From positions 93,713 to 136,135 of the forward strand of contig RFPP01000002.1 in NCBI GenBank assembly GCA_009926065.1: a stretch of DNA of 42,423 nucleotides, in the 5' to 3' direction. This document shows, piece after piece, positions 18,260 through 26,547 of the stretch; within the stretch, counting starts at the first letter, position 1, and each line of letters starts with the position of its first letter. Under the pieces are notes generated by a model. The model did not search any database. It was not told where the DNA came from and saw only the letters and a list, made by a program, of their open reading frames with translations. The translations under genes were made by a program, and so were the position numbers. The stretch is from Flavobacteriaceae bacterium. Lineage in GTDB: Bacteria > Bacteroidota > Bacteroidia > Flavobacteriales > Flavobacteriaceae.

Positions 18260-19365
18260 TGAAATTACTTTATCTAGTTCCAAATATTAATAATGAAGGA
18301 GGAGTTGCACGTGTTTTATCAATAAAAACGTTTTATCTTATCGAAAAATGGGGCTACAAAGTTGATATTCTAACTCAAAATAAAGGAGGTTTTCCACAAT
18401 TTTATAATTTCAACAAGAAAATTGGTTTCCACGACATGATTTTAAACGGAAATCCCATTCAGTTTTTAATGAATTATAGAAAAAAATTAAATGAGCACAT
18501 TGAATTGCTAAACCCAGATATCATTGTTGTTTGTGATAACGGATTAAAGGCATTTCTTTTGCCATTGCTTTTAAAAACAAAAATCCCTGTTGTTTTAGAA
18601 ATTCATAATTCCTTAAACGAAGTGGAAAAGGAAAGCGATTCTATATTCAAAATAATTAGTTCAAAATTGACTATATTATTCAAGAAATTTGCCGTTAGAA
18701 ATTTTGATAATTTTGTTGTTGAAACAAATGAAAGCATAAAAGAATGGAACGTGCCTCATGGAATTATTATACCGAATCCACTCTGGTTTCACACCGATAA
18801 TTTAGCAAAACTAAATTCGAAAAAAGTAATTGCCGTTGGTCGTCATGTATATGAAAAAGGGCTCGATAGATTACTTTATATTTGGAAACGAATAGTCAAA
18901 AAACATCCTGATTGGCACCTTGATATTTATGGAAAGTCCAGTGATGATTTATATTTGCAAAAGCTAACTTCAGAATTAAATCTTACTAATAGCGTTAGTT
19001 TTTTTGAGCCAATAAATGATATTGTTCCTAAATATCAAGAGAATTCAATTTATTTAATGACTTCAAGATTTGAAGGATTTGGAATGGTTTTGATTGAAGC
19101 TATGGCTACCGGATTGCCTTGTATCGCCTATGATTGTCCTTGTGGACCAAGAGGTATTATAACAAACAATACCGATGGGATATTAGTCAAAAATGGAAAC
19201 GAGTCTGATTATGTTGAAGCTGTTTTGGATTTGATAAACAATGATTCTAAAAGAATTGAAATGGGAAAAAATGCAAAAATAAAGAGTTTGAATTATAAAA
19301 TCGAGACCATTATGCCACTTTGGGATTCACTATTTAAGGACATAAAAGCAAAATCTATTTCTTAA
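18259..19365 (+). CDS. Family 4 glycosyltransferase
   Basis: 368 residues, GT-B fold. It begins MKLLYLVPNINNEGGVARVLS. The donor domain has VIAVGRHVYEKGLDRLLYIW, WHLDIYGKSSDDLYL, SRFEGFGMVLIEAMATG with the E(x7)E motif, and AYDCPCGPRGII. It resembles GT4 enzymes of O-antigen and capsule clusters; the sugar is unknown. Its ATG overlaps the ketoisomerase stop by one base (TAATG). Its end overlaps the opposing glycosyltransferase by 11 nt. Confidence 0.9.
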   Translation: MKLLYLVPNINNEGGVARVLSIKTFYLIEKWGYKVDILTQNKGGFPQFYNFNKKIGFHDMILNGNPIQFLMNYRKKLNEHIELLNPDIIVVCDNGLKAFLLPLLLKTKIPVVLEIHNSLNEVEKESDSIFKIISSKLTILFKKFAVRNFDNFVVETNESIKEWNVPHGIIIPNPLWFHTDNLAKLNSKKVIAVGRHVYEKGLDRLLYIWKRIVKKHPDWHLDIYGKSSDDLYLQKLTSELNLTNSVSFFEPINDIVPKYQENSIYLMTSRFEGFGMVLIEAMATGLPCIAYDCPCGPRGIITNNTDGILVKNGNESDYVEAVLDLINNDSKRIEMGKNAKIKSLNYKIETIMPLWDSLFKDIKAKSIS

Positions 19366-20245
19366 TACTAATACTACACAAATATCCTAGTTTAAAAATA
19401 TTATAAATAAATAAATTGGGATTATTTCCTTCTAGATTTCGACTTAGAAAACCTTCTGAAATTTTGTAAAACACAAAAATTAAATACGTTAATTTCATCT
19501 TATTCAAAATCAATAGTAACAAAATTAACCTAGAAAAATCCTTATTTATTTTTCCCTCCTCAAATAATTTTATCAAATTTTCAAGAGAACTTTTTGTTTT
19601 TAAAATATATTCTATATTGGAATCGATATCGCCGTGTTCAACTGGGTTATCGACATGTATTAATTTAGGATTAAATTGGCTAAGTTGAAACGAAAGTTGA
19701 GTGTCATCATGGCCATATTTAGTAAGATGAGAATCAAATTTCACTTTGTTAAAACAATCTTTTTTTATGATTGTATTATTAAATAATAATGATTGAAACG
19801 GAGCTAATTTTCTTTTTTCAACTGATTTATCTTCAATGAATTTTCCGTATTTCCATCTAAGCTTTTGATTGTTTGAAGGGAAATTTTCGGGATGTAATCT
19901 ACCTCCGTAAATAATGTCAAAATCATTTAACCAAGAAACATAGTTGGATATATAATTATTTCGAATGATGATGGAATCGCCATCTATAAAAAGTAAATTC
20001 TCAAATTTAGCTTTGTTAGCAAGTGAGTTTCTATTTTGCCTGTGAGCAATATTAACTTTAAGTTCAGTAAAATTGCAATTGGACAACGAATTTATTTTAT
20101 CGTTTTCTGAATTTAACACCGATTTTGAAGCATCATCTTGACATAAAATTTCAAAATCAATTTTACATTCCAAACACTGCTTATGAAGTTCCAAAACTAA
20201 TGGATAAGCATTATAATTGTATATTGGAATGAGAATGGAGAGCAT
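19355..20245 (-). CDS. Family 2-like glycosyltransferase, cotranscribed with ftsE
   Basis: 296 residues, GT-A fold. MLSILIPIYNYNAYPLVLEL, ILCQDDASKS and LLFIDGDSIII (a DGD metal motif) identify the donor domain. KLAPFQSLLFNN and KYGHDDTQLSFQL resemble the acceptor and base region of GT2 proteins with a GT27-type C-terminal part. The C-terminal tail is hydrophobic. It begins only 5 nt after the ftsE stop codon on the same strand and converges on the polysaccharide cluster, overlapping its last gene by 11 nt. A role in the same glycan is inferred from position. Confidence 0.82.
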   Translation of the reverse strand: MLSILIPIYNYNAYPLVLELHKQCLECKIDFEILCQDDASKSVLNSENDKINSLSNCNFTELKVNIAHRQNRNSLANKAKFENLLFIDGDSIIIRNNYISNYVSWLNDFDIIYGGRLHPENFPSNNQKLRWKYGKFIEDKSVEKRKLAPFQSLLFNNTIIKKDCFNKVKFDSHLTKYGHDDTQLSFQLSQFNPKLIHVDNPVEHGDIDSNIEYILKTKSSLENLIKLFEEGKINKDFSRLILLLLILNKMKLTYLIFVFYKISEGFLSRNLEGNNPNLFIYNIFKLGYLCSISIKK

Positions 20246-20250
20246 TTAGC

Positions 20251-20934
20251 TTAAGCTATTTTTTGAACTACTTCAAACATATTACTATCTTCACATTTTA
20301 GCGTTTTAGATGGATATTTCATCAAAAGTGCATAATCGTGAGTGGCCATAATTATTGTTTTGCCTGAAGCATTAATTTTTCTCAAAACTTCCATTACTTC
20401 AATACTAGTTTGAGGGTCTAGATTACCGGTTGGCTCATCGGCCAAAATTAATTCAGGGTCATTTAGTAATGCTCTTGCAATGGCCACACGTTGTTGCTCG
20501 CCACCAGACAATTGATGTGGCATTTTAGAAGCAAATGATTTCATATCTACTTTGTCTAAAACTTCGTCTATTTTATTTTGCATATCTACAGGATCGATCC
20601 ATCCTGTTGCTTTCAATACAAAAATCATGTTTTCATTTACAGTTCTATCTGGTAAAAGTTTGAAATCTTGAAATACAATCCCTAGTTTTCTTCTTAAAAA
20701 TGGAATATCATCTTCTTTTAAAGTTGCTAAATCAAAATTCACAATGTTTGATTGTCCCTCTGACAAGGGTAAATCGGCATATAAAGTTTTCATAAAACTA
20801 CTCTTTCCCGAACCTGTTTTTCCAATCAAATATATGAATTCACCTTGGTTTACTTCCAAATTAACATTAGTTAAAATAACTCTTTGTTCTTGGTAAATAG
20901 TAACGTTTTTTAAAGATAATATTGGTTGTGACAT
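20251..20934 (-). CDS. ftsE: ABC transporter ATP-binding protein, FtsE-like
   Basis: 227 residues. It has a Walker [10 protein letters not shown] (38-46), Q-loop [16 protein letters not shown] signature [16 protein letters not shown], Walker [14 protein letters not shown] and the switch histidine in MATHDY. The [14 protein letters not shown] stretch and the length match FtsE, which with the membrane protein FtsX couples the divisome to cell-wall hydrolases. No ftsX lies in the window. A LolD-type lipoprotein exporter ATPase is the alternative reading. Confidence 0.82.
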   Translation of the reverse strand: MSQPILSLKNVTIYQEQRVILTNVNLEVNQGEFIYLIGKTGSGKSSFMKTLYADLPLSEGQSNIVNFDLATLKEDDIPFLRRKLGIVFQDFKLLPDRTVNENMIFVLKATGWIDPVDMQNKIDEVLDKVDMKSFASKMPHQLSGGEQQRVAIARALLNDPELILADEPTGNLDPQTSIEVMEVLRKINASGKTIIMATHDYALLMKYPSKTLKCEDSNMFEVVQKIA

Positions 20935-20954
20935 AAATAATATTGTTTATTTTG

Positions 20955-20984
20955 TAAAAGTAATAAGTTTTAATGAAATACCAA
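20955..20984 (-). promoter_or_regulatory. Probable promoter of ftsE
   Basis: On the minus strand TTG (20984-20982), a 19 nt spacer and TACTTTTA (20962-20955), one mismatch from TANNTTTG, 20 nt before the ftsE ATG. Confidence 0.45.
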
Positions 20985-21064
20985 TTTCAATTTTCTTATT
21001 TGTTGTTTAAAAATATGTTCATAATAATAATGAGTTTAAGTTCGTTATAGAATACAGAATTCTA

Positions 21065-21072
21065 TATATTTG
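21065..21072 (+). promoter_or_regulatory. -7 promoter element of the TPR gene
   Basis: TATATTTG, an exact consensus match, 21 nt before the ATG at 21094. A weak TTC stands 21 nt upstream in place of TTG. The TTG that opens the longest frame (21070) lies inside this box and is not a start. Confidence 0.45.
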
Positions 21073-21093
21073 ATTGTAATAATTTGTTCCATT

Positions 21094-24000
21094 ATGAGAA
21101 ATTCATTCAAGTTCCTTTTGTTGTTATTTTTATTAAAAATCACAACTGTTTTCGCTCAAAAATCTGAAATATACACTAACAATTTAGAGTCCTATAATCA
21201 AGCAATTTCCCTCTACCAAAATAAGCAGTATTTATCGGCTCAAATTATTTTTAAAAAAGTTAAATTGCAAAAACATGAACCAGAAGTTCAGTCGGATTGT
21301 GCTTTTTATTATGCAATGTGCGCAATAAAGTTAAAACAATCGAATTCTGATTTGTTAATGGAAAATTTCATTTTGGATAATCCAACAAGTGCTAAACTGA
21401 ACATTGCCTACTTCGAAATTGCACAACATTATTTTGAGCAAGGAAGTTTTACCGAATCTTTAAAATGGTTTGAAAAAGTGGACGAAAGTGGTTTGTCTAA
21501 TAATGATATAGATCAATTTAATTTCCAAAAAGGGTATGCTTTTTTTGCGACAAAGAATAAATCACAAGCAACAACCTATTTCAATAAAGTTTTAAATTCA
21601 AAAATATATGCAGCTCAAACCAAGTATTATTTAGGTTTTATGGCTTACGAAGGGGATGATTATAAAAATGCCAATAAGTATTTTGATCAAGTAGCAGAGA
21701 ATGAAAAATATAAGGAAAAGTTGTCCTATTTTCAGGCAGAGATGAGTTTCAAATCTGGAAATTTCCAAAAAGCAATCGACTTGGGATCAATAGCTTTAAC
21801 CAAATCAAATGAATTAGAAAAATCAGAATTGAATAAAATAATTGGCGAAAGCTATTTCAATTTGAATGAATTCGAAAAAGCAATTCCATTTTTAAATCAG
21901 TATAAAGGTAAAAAAGGAAAGTGGAACAATACTGATTATTACCAATTGGGATTTGCCTATTATCAGCAAAATGATTTTGAAAATGCAATAACTCAGTTTA
22001 ATAAAATCATAGACGGTAACGACTCTGTTGCTCAAAATGCTTATTATCACTTGGGTCAAAGCTATTTAAAAACCAACAGAAAGCAACAGGCATTAAATGC
22101 TTTCAAAAACTCATCTGAAATGATATTTGATTTAAAAATTCAAGAAGATGCTTTTTTGAATTATGCGAAATTGAGTTATGATATTGGAAATTCCTACCAA
22201 AGTGTTCCCGATGTTTTGACTTCTTTTTTGAATAAATATCCAAATTCACCAAGTAAAACAGACGTTGAAACGTTATTAATTAATTCATTTATCACTTCAA
22301 AAAATTACAAAGGTGCCCTAGAATTATTAGAAAAAAATAAAAGTTTTGCTAATAAACAAGCGTATCAAAAAGTTACATTTTACAGAGGTATAGAATTATT
22401 TACCGATGGAAATTATCAAGAGGCATTATCAATGTTCAAGAAATCAATTGGAGAGCAGCAAGATGCAAAATTTACTTCTCGCGCTACTTTTTGGAAAGGG
22501 GAAACAGAATTTGTGTTGGATAATTTCAATGAATCATTGATAAGTTTTAAACAATTTATGGCGTTTTCTGAATCCAAAAATACTTCAGAATATAAAAACA
22601 TCAATTACAATATTGCCTATTCCTATTTTAAGTTAAAGGAATACGATCAAGCGGGTGATTTTTTTCAAGCTTATGTTGAAGCAGTTAAAGACGATAAAAT
22701 TCGTTTAAATGATGCATATTTGCGATTGGGCGACAGCCGATTTGTAACTGCAAAATACTGGCCAGCAATGGACGCTTACAATAAAGCAATCGAATTGAAA
22801 AGTATCGATGCTGATTATGCTGCATTTCAAAAAGCAATTAGTTACGGATTTGTCTCTAAAAACGACAAGAAAATTGATGACTTGAATAAGTTAATTGCAA
22901 CCTATTCAAAATCTCAATATCGTGATGATGCTTTGTTTGAATTGGGAAATACTTATGTTGCTGAGAAAAGTTACGATTTAGCAATAAAGATTTACGATCA
23001 GTTATTGACTGAATTCAAAAAAGGTTCTTATGCTTCTAAATCAATATTGCGCCAAGGTTTGATTTATTACAATACTGAAAAAGACGATTTAGCTATTACA
23101 AAATTTAAGAAAGTTGCCGCAGAATTTCCAAAATCTCCCGAAGCATTAGAAGCCGTTTCTACTGCTAGAATAATTTATGTTGACAATGGTAAAGTCGATG
23201 AATATGCAACTTGGGTTAGAACTTTAGATTTTGTTTCTGTAACAGATGCTGAATTAGATAATGATACCTTTGAAGCTGCTGAAAAACAATTTTTGCAAAA
23301 CAATACTAAACAAGCTATTGCTAGTTTTAGTAGTTATGTTTCTAAATTTCCAAATGGAAACCATGCTTTGAACGCTAATTTTTATTTAGCTCAATCTTAT
23401 TATGCAGATGGATTAGAAGCAAATGCAGTAACAAATTATGAATATGTAATTTCGAAATCGAGAAACGATTTTACAGAACAAGCCTTGGCCAGATTGGCAG
23501 AAATTCATATTAAATCAAATGACAATATTAAACTAGTTCCAATATTAAAAAGGTTGGAATCTGAAGCTGATTTTCCTCAAAACATAACATTTGCCCAAGC
23601 CAATTTGATGAAAACCTTTTACGAGCAAAAGGATTATGTAAATGCTGTTTTGTATGCTGATAAAGTTTTAAGTAATCCAAAAACTAATGACAAAGTAAAA
23701 AGTGATGCGCAAATAATAATTGCAAGAGCTGCTTTTAATTCTAATGATTTGCCAAAAGCACGCCAGGAGTATTCAAAATTAATGAAAATTGCAAAAGGGG
23801 AGTTGGCTGCCGAAGCGTTGTATTTTGATGCGTATTTTAAAAATTATGACGGTAAATTTGAGGAATCAAATACTGTAGTTCAAAAATTAACTAAAGATTA
23901 TTCTGGTTATAAATATTTCGGTGCAAAAGGCCTTGTAGTTATGGCTAAAAATTTCTACGGATTGAAAGATAGTTTTCAAGCCACCTATATTTTAGATAGT

Positions 24001-24108
24001 GTAATCAAAAATTTCACCTCATTTCCTGATATAGTTGAAGAAGCTCAAAAGGAATTGGATACAATCAAAAAAGAAGAAGCAAAGACGAATTCGTCGGTAA
24101 CAAATTAA
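21094..24108 (+). CDS. Secreted tetratricopeptide-repeat protein
   Basis: 1004 residues from the ATG at 21094. A signal peptide (MRNSFKFLLLLFLLKITTVF, cleavage near AQ) is followed by tandem TPR-like repeats almost to the C terminus. Examples are YYQLGFAYYQQNDFENAITQFNKI, AYYHLGQSYLKTNRKQQALNAFKN-type units and FELGNTYVAEKSYDLAIKIYDQL-type units. The result is a long periplasmic or surface alpha-solenoid that probably binds partner proteins. The eight-residue extension to TTG at 21070 is rejected because the promoter lies there. The outer-membrane barrel gene follows 10 nt downstream, and the pair looks like one operon. The specific function is unknown. Confidence 0.9.
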   Translation: MRNSFKFLLLLFLLKITTVFAQKSEIYTNNLESYNQAISLYQNKQYLSAQIIFKKVKLQKHEPEVQSDCAFYYAMCAIKLKQSNSDLLMENFILDNPTSAKLNIAYFEIAQHYFEQGSFTESLKWFEKVDESGLSNNDIDQFNFQKGYAFFATKNKSQATTYFNKVLNSKIYAAQTKYYLGFMAYEGDDYKNANKYFDQVAENEKYKEKLSYFQAEMSFKSGNFQKAIDLGSIALTKSNELEKSELNKIIGESYFNLNEFEKAIPFLNQYKGKKGKWNNTDYYQLGFAYYQQNDFENAITQFNKIIDGNDSVAQNAYYHLGQSYLKTNRKQQALNAFKNSSEMIFDLKIQEDAFLNYAKLSYDIGNSYQSVPDVLTSFLNKYPNSPSKTDVETLLINSFITSKNYKGALELLEKNKSFANKQAYQKVTFYRGIELFTDGNYQEALSMFKKSIGEQQDAKFTSRATFWKGETEFVLDNFNESLISFKQFMAFSESKNTSEYKNINYNIAYSYFKLKEYDQAGDFFQAYVEAVKDDKIRLNDAYLRLGDSRFVTAKYWPAMDAYNKAIELKSIDADYAAFQKAISYGFVSKNDKKIDDLNKLIATYSKSQYRDDALFELGNTYVAEKSYDLAIKIYDQLLTEFKKGSYASKSILRQGLIYYNTEKDDLAITKFKKVAAEFPKSPEALEAVSTARIIYVDNGKVDEYATWVRTLDFVSVTDAELDNDTFEAAEKQFLQNNTKQAIASFSSYVSKFPNGNHALNANFYLAQSYYADGLEANAVTNYEYVISKSRNDFTEQALARLAEIHIKSNDNIKLVPILKRLESEADFPQNITFAQANLMKTFYEQKDYVNAVLYADKVLSNPKTNDKVKSDAQIIIARAAFNSNDLPKARQEYSKLMKIAKGELAAEALYFDAYFKNYDGKFEESNTVVQKLTKDYSGYKYFGAKGLVVMAKNFYGLKDSFQATYILDSVIKNFTSFPDIVEEAQKELDTIKKEEAKTNSSVTN

Positions 24109-24118
24109 ATAAATAATT

Positions 24119-25864
24119 ATGAAAAATAAATTTGAAAATAATATTGGACTTATTTTTATTCTTATTGCTTGCCAAATTACTTTTGCTCAAAAGAAAGATG
24201 AAAACATCGGTACAGAAGTGGTAAACGTTGTAAAACCTTATACTCCAACGATTTCTGACGCATTTAAAGTCAAGGAAATACCCTCCCTCGAAGATGTAGA
24301 TAATTCAAAAAAAGAGGATGTAAAATACAACTTCTTTTCATTTCCAGTAGCCTCTACTTTTGTGCCAATTAAAGGGCGTGCAGCGGTTGTTGAGAAACCT
24401 CAAACAGAGAAATTATATAAGAACTTTGCTAATGTAGGTTTGGGAAATTATACTACTCTAAATACCGAACTTTTTGTTACTGAAAACTTTAGTGACCACG
24501 AATATATAGGGGGTATGTTTAGACATCTTTCTTCGCAAGGAGGAATAAAAGACGTTGCATTAAAAAATGATTTTAGTACTACTTCTTTGGACTTAACTTA
24601 TGGGAACCAACTTCAAAATTTGACTTGGATTTCAGATTTAGGATTTAAAAACCAATTATATAATTGGTATGGAATTCCTGAAAATTTATCGCAACTATTA
24701 ATTGATAGAATTAATCCAAAACATACTTTTAACAATCTTTACATTGGAACAAATTTAAGTTTGACCGACAGTTTTTTTAAAGATGCTAGTTTGAAATACA
24801 ATCGTTTTTGGGATACCTACGGATCAGTTGAAAATAGATTTTACGTAAAACCTTCATTCGAGTTTGAACTTTTAAGAAAGAAATTAAAAACCAATTTAAT
24901 TGTAGATTATTTAGGTGGTAGTTTTGATAAAAACTTCCAAGGAACTAGCAAAATTAAATATGGTTTTACCAATTTTGGAATTCATCCAAGTGTAGCGGTT
25001 AATAAAAATGATTGGGCAATAAATATTGGTGCATCCGTATTTTATAGTGCAAACAACGAAAATAGTAACAGTAAAATATTTGTATATCCGCAGGTTAATG
25101 CCTCATTAAAAGTAGTTGGAGATTTTATGATTTTTTATACTGGTATAGAGGGTAGTTTAAATCAAAACTCGTATTGTGATTTCTCAAATGAAAATCCGTT
25201 TGTTTCGCCAACATTAGCAATTGCTCCAACCGATAAGCAGTTTGATTTATTTGCTGGAATAAAAGGAAAATTGTCCAATAATGTCAGTTATACACTTCGT
25301 AGCACTGTTCAAAATGAAAAAAACAAACCATTATTTAAAACTAATGAATTCAATATGTTTTCTTCAAATTCAGAAAGCTATCAATTCGGAAATTCTTTCG
25401 GTGTAGTTTACGATTATGTTAGAACGGTGAGTTTATTTGGAGAATTGAAAGCCGATTTTAATAAAAATGTAACCATAGGTTTAAACGGTTCTTACAGCCG
25501 ATTTTTTACAACATTTCAGGAGGAAGCTTGGAATTTACCAACTTTAATATTAGGGTCTAATATTAATGTAAATATTACTAAAAAATGGTTTGCTGGTGCA
25601 AATTTAGTTTATGTAGGGGAACGTAAAGATATTGTTTATATTCAAAGCATGATCACTATTTTCCCACCGGCTTATTATTCGGAAACGACCAATATCAAAG
25701 GTTATTTGGATGCTAATTTTAATATTGGTTACAACCACAACGAACAATTAACAGGATTTATAAAATTCAATAATATAGCCAATCAATCCTATCAAAAATG
25801 GTTGAATTATCCCGTTCAAGCACTTCAAGTAGTATTGGGAGCAAGCTATAAATTTGATTTTTAA
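24119..25864 (+). CDS. Outer-membrane beta-barrel protein (TonB-dependent receptor-like, no plug seen)
   Basis: 581 residues. A signal peptide (ending near ITFAQ) precedes a short conserved segment, TEVVNVVKPYTPTISDAFKV, and then from about residue 95 a long series of amphipathic beta strands. The protein ends in the aromatic LGASYKFDF expected for outer-membrane insertion. Homologues are often annotated as TonB-dependent receptors, but there is little room (about 75 residues) for a normal plug domain and I see no TonB box. It lies directly after the TPR gene, so the two may form an envelope complex. Its substrate is unknown. Confidence 0.8.
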   Translation: MKNKFENNIGLIFILIACQITFAQKKDENIGTEVVNVVKPYTPTISDAFKVKEIPSLEDVDNSKKEDVKYNFFSFPVASTFVPIKGRAAVVEKPQTEKLYKNFANVGLGNYTTLNTELFVTENFSDHEYIGGMFRHLSSQGGIKDVALKNDFSTTSLDLTYGNQLQNLTWISDLGFKNQLYNWYGIPENLSQLLIDRINPKHTFNNLYIGTNLSLTDSFFKDASLKYNRFWDTYGSVENRFYVKPSFEFELLRKKLKTNLIVDYLGGSFDKNFQGTSKIKYGFTNFGIHPSVAVNKNDWAINIGASVFYSANNENSNSKIFVYPQVNASLKVVGDFMIFYTGIEGSLNQNSYCDFSNENPFVSPTLAIAPTDKQFDLFAGIKGKLSNNVSYTLRSTVQNEKNKPLFKTNEFNMFSSNSESYQFGNSFGVVYDYVRTVSLFGELKADFNKNVTIGLNGSYSRFFTTFQEEAWNLPTLILGSNINVNITKKWFAGANLVYVGERKDIVYIQSMITIFPPAYYSETTNIKGYLDANFNIGYNHNEQLTGFIKFNNIANQSYQKWLNYPVQALQVVLGASYKFDF

Positions 25865-25871
25865 TTCTTCT

Positions 25872-25921
25872 ACCACAAAAGACTTATGTTATTTTACATT
25901 TAACTTTGTTCCTTTTGTGGT
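25872..25921. repeat. 10-bp perfect inverted repeat flanking a promoter box
   Basis: ACCACAAAAG (25872-25881) and CTTTTGTGGT (25912-25921) are perfect inverted copies with 30 nt between. The right arm lies 12 nt before the next ATG and is followed by a T-rich stretch. A TAACTTTG box lies between the arms. It could be a long-loop terminator for the barrel gene, an operator, or a copy of the 'TTTGTG..CTTTGTGGTTA' type intergenic repeat that I recall from Flavobacteriaceae. Confidence 0.5.
25901..25908 (+). promoter_or_regulatory. -7 promoter element of the GreA-like gene
   Basis: TAACTTTG, an exact TANNTTTG match, 25 nt before the ATG at 25934. No good -33 TTG is seen. It lies inside the loop of the inverted repeat. 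Confidence 0.35.
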
Positions 25922-25933
25922 TAATTTTTCACT

Positions 25934-26383
25934 ATGACTTTCAAACAAAAAATCCATCAGTATTACACCCAACAAGTTCAAGATAAAATCGATGTTTTTC
26001 GAGATATGATATCGGCATTGACCGAAGATTCAAAGAATGATGCTAAAGGATCAGCAGGTGACAAACACGAAACCACATTATCAATGATGCATTTGGAACA
26101 AGAAAAACTTAACTACAAGCTCAAAGAAGTTTTAGACCAAAAAGCGATTTTGGATAAAATAGATGCAAGTTTAAACCATACAAAAATAGGATTAGGAAGT
26201 TTGGTTCAAGCCAATGGGATTTATTTGTATTTGAGTTTGGCTTTACCAAAAATCACCATTGATGAAGTAAATGTAATAGCACTTTCACCACAATCTCCAC
26301 TGGGAGAAAAATTAATTGGAAAAAAAGTAGGATTTAAATTTGAAATTAACGCTACCAAATATCATATAGATAGCATTTCTTAA
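25934..26383 (+). CDS. GreA/GreB C-terminal-domain-like protein with coiled-coil N terminus
   Basis: 149 residues. The N-terminal half is helical and charged (KGSAGDKHETTLSMMHLEQE), as in the Gre-factor coiled coil. The C-terminal half, LVQANGIYLYLSLALPK to SPQSPLGEKLIGKKVGFKFEI, resembles the FKBP-like domain of GreA (family pattern SP-x-A/G-x-L-x-GK-x-VG). Gre factors bind the RNA polymerase secondary channel and rescue stalled complexes. The acidic tip residues needed for transcript cleavage are not obvious. I recall that Flavobacteriaceae homologues with the 'SAGDKxET' motif are often labelled '3-oxoacyl-ACP synthase', which this protein clearly is not. Confidence 0.65.
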   Translation: MTFKQKIHQYYTQQVQDKIDVFRDMISALTEDSKNDAKGSAGDKHETTLSMMHLEQEKLNYKLKEVLDQKAILDKIDASLNHTKIGLGSLVQANGIYLYLSLALPKITIDEVNVIALSPQSPLGEKLIGKKVGFKFEINATKYHIDSIS

Positions 26384-26547
26384 TCACCTACTTTTTAAAA
26401 TTTAAAACTTATTTTCGGCTAAAGTTGATTTTTACTTTCATATTTACATTAAAACTTATTTATTTATTAATAATTATAACTAAATAATTCTATTTGGTTT
26501 TTAAATGGAATCATAATATTCAATTTTGCAGAAGTAAAAAAAATATT

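Noticed and set aside
10084..20250. Mobile element or genomic island carrying the polysaccharide cluster
   Set aside because: I found no transposase, integrase, flanking direct repeats or tRNA at the borders. The tRNA-Pro lies 16 kb away and has no att-like copy that I could see.
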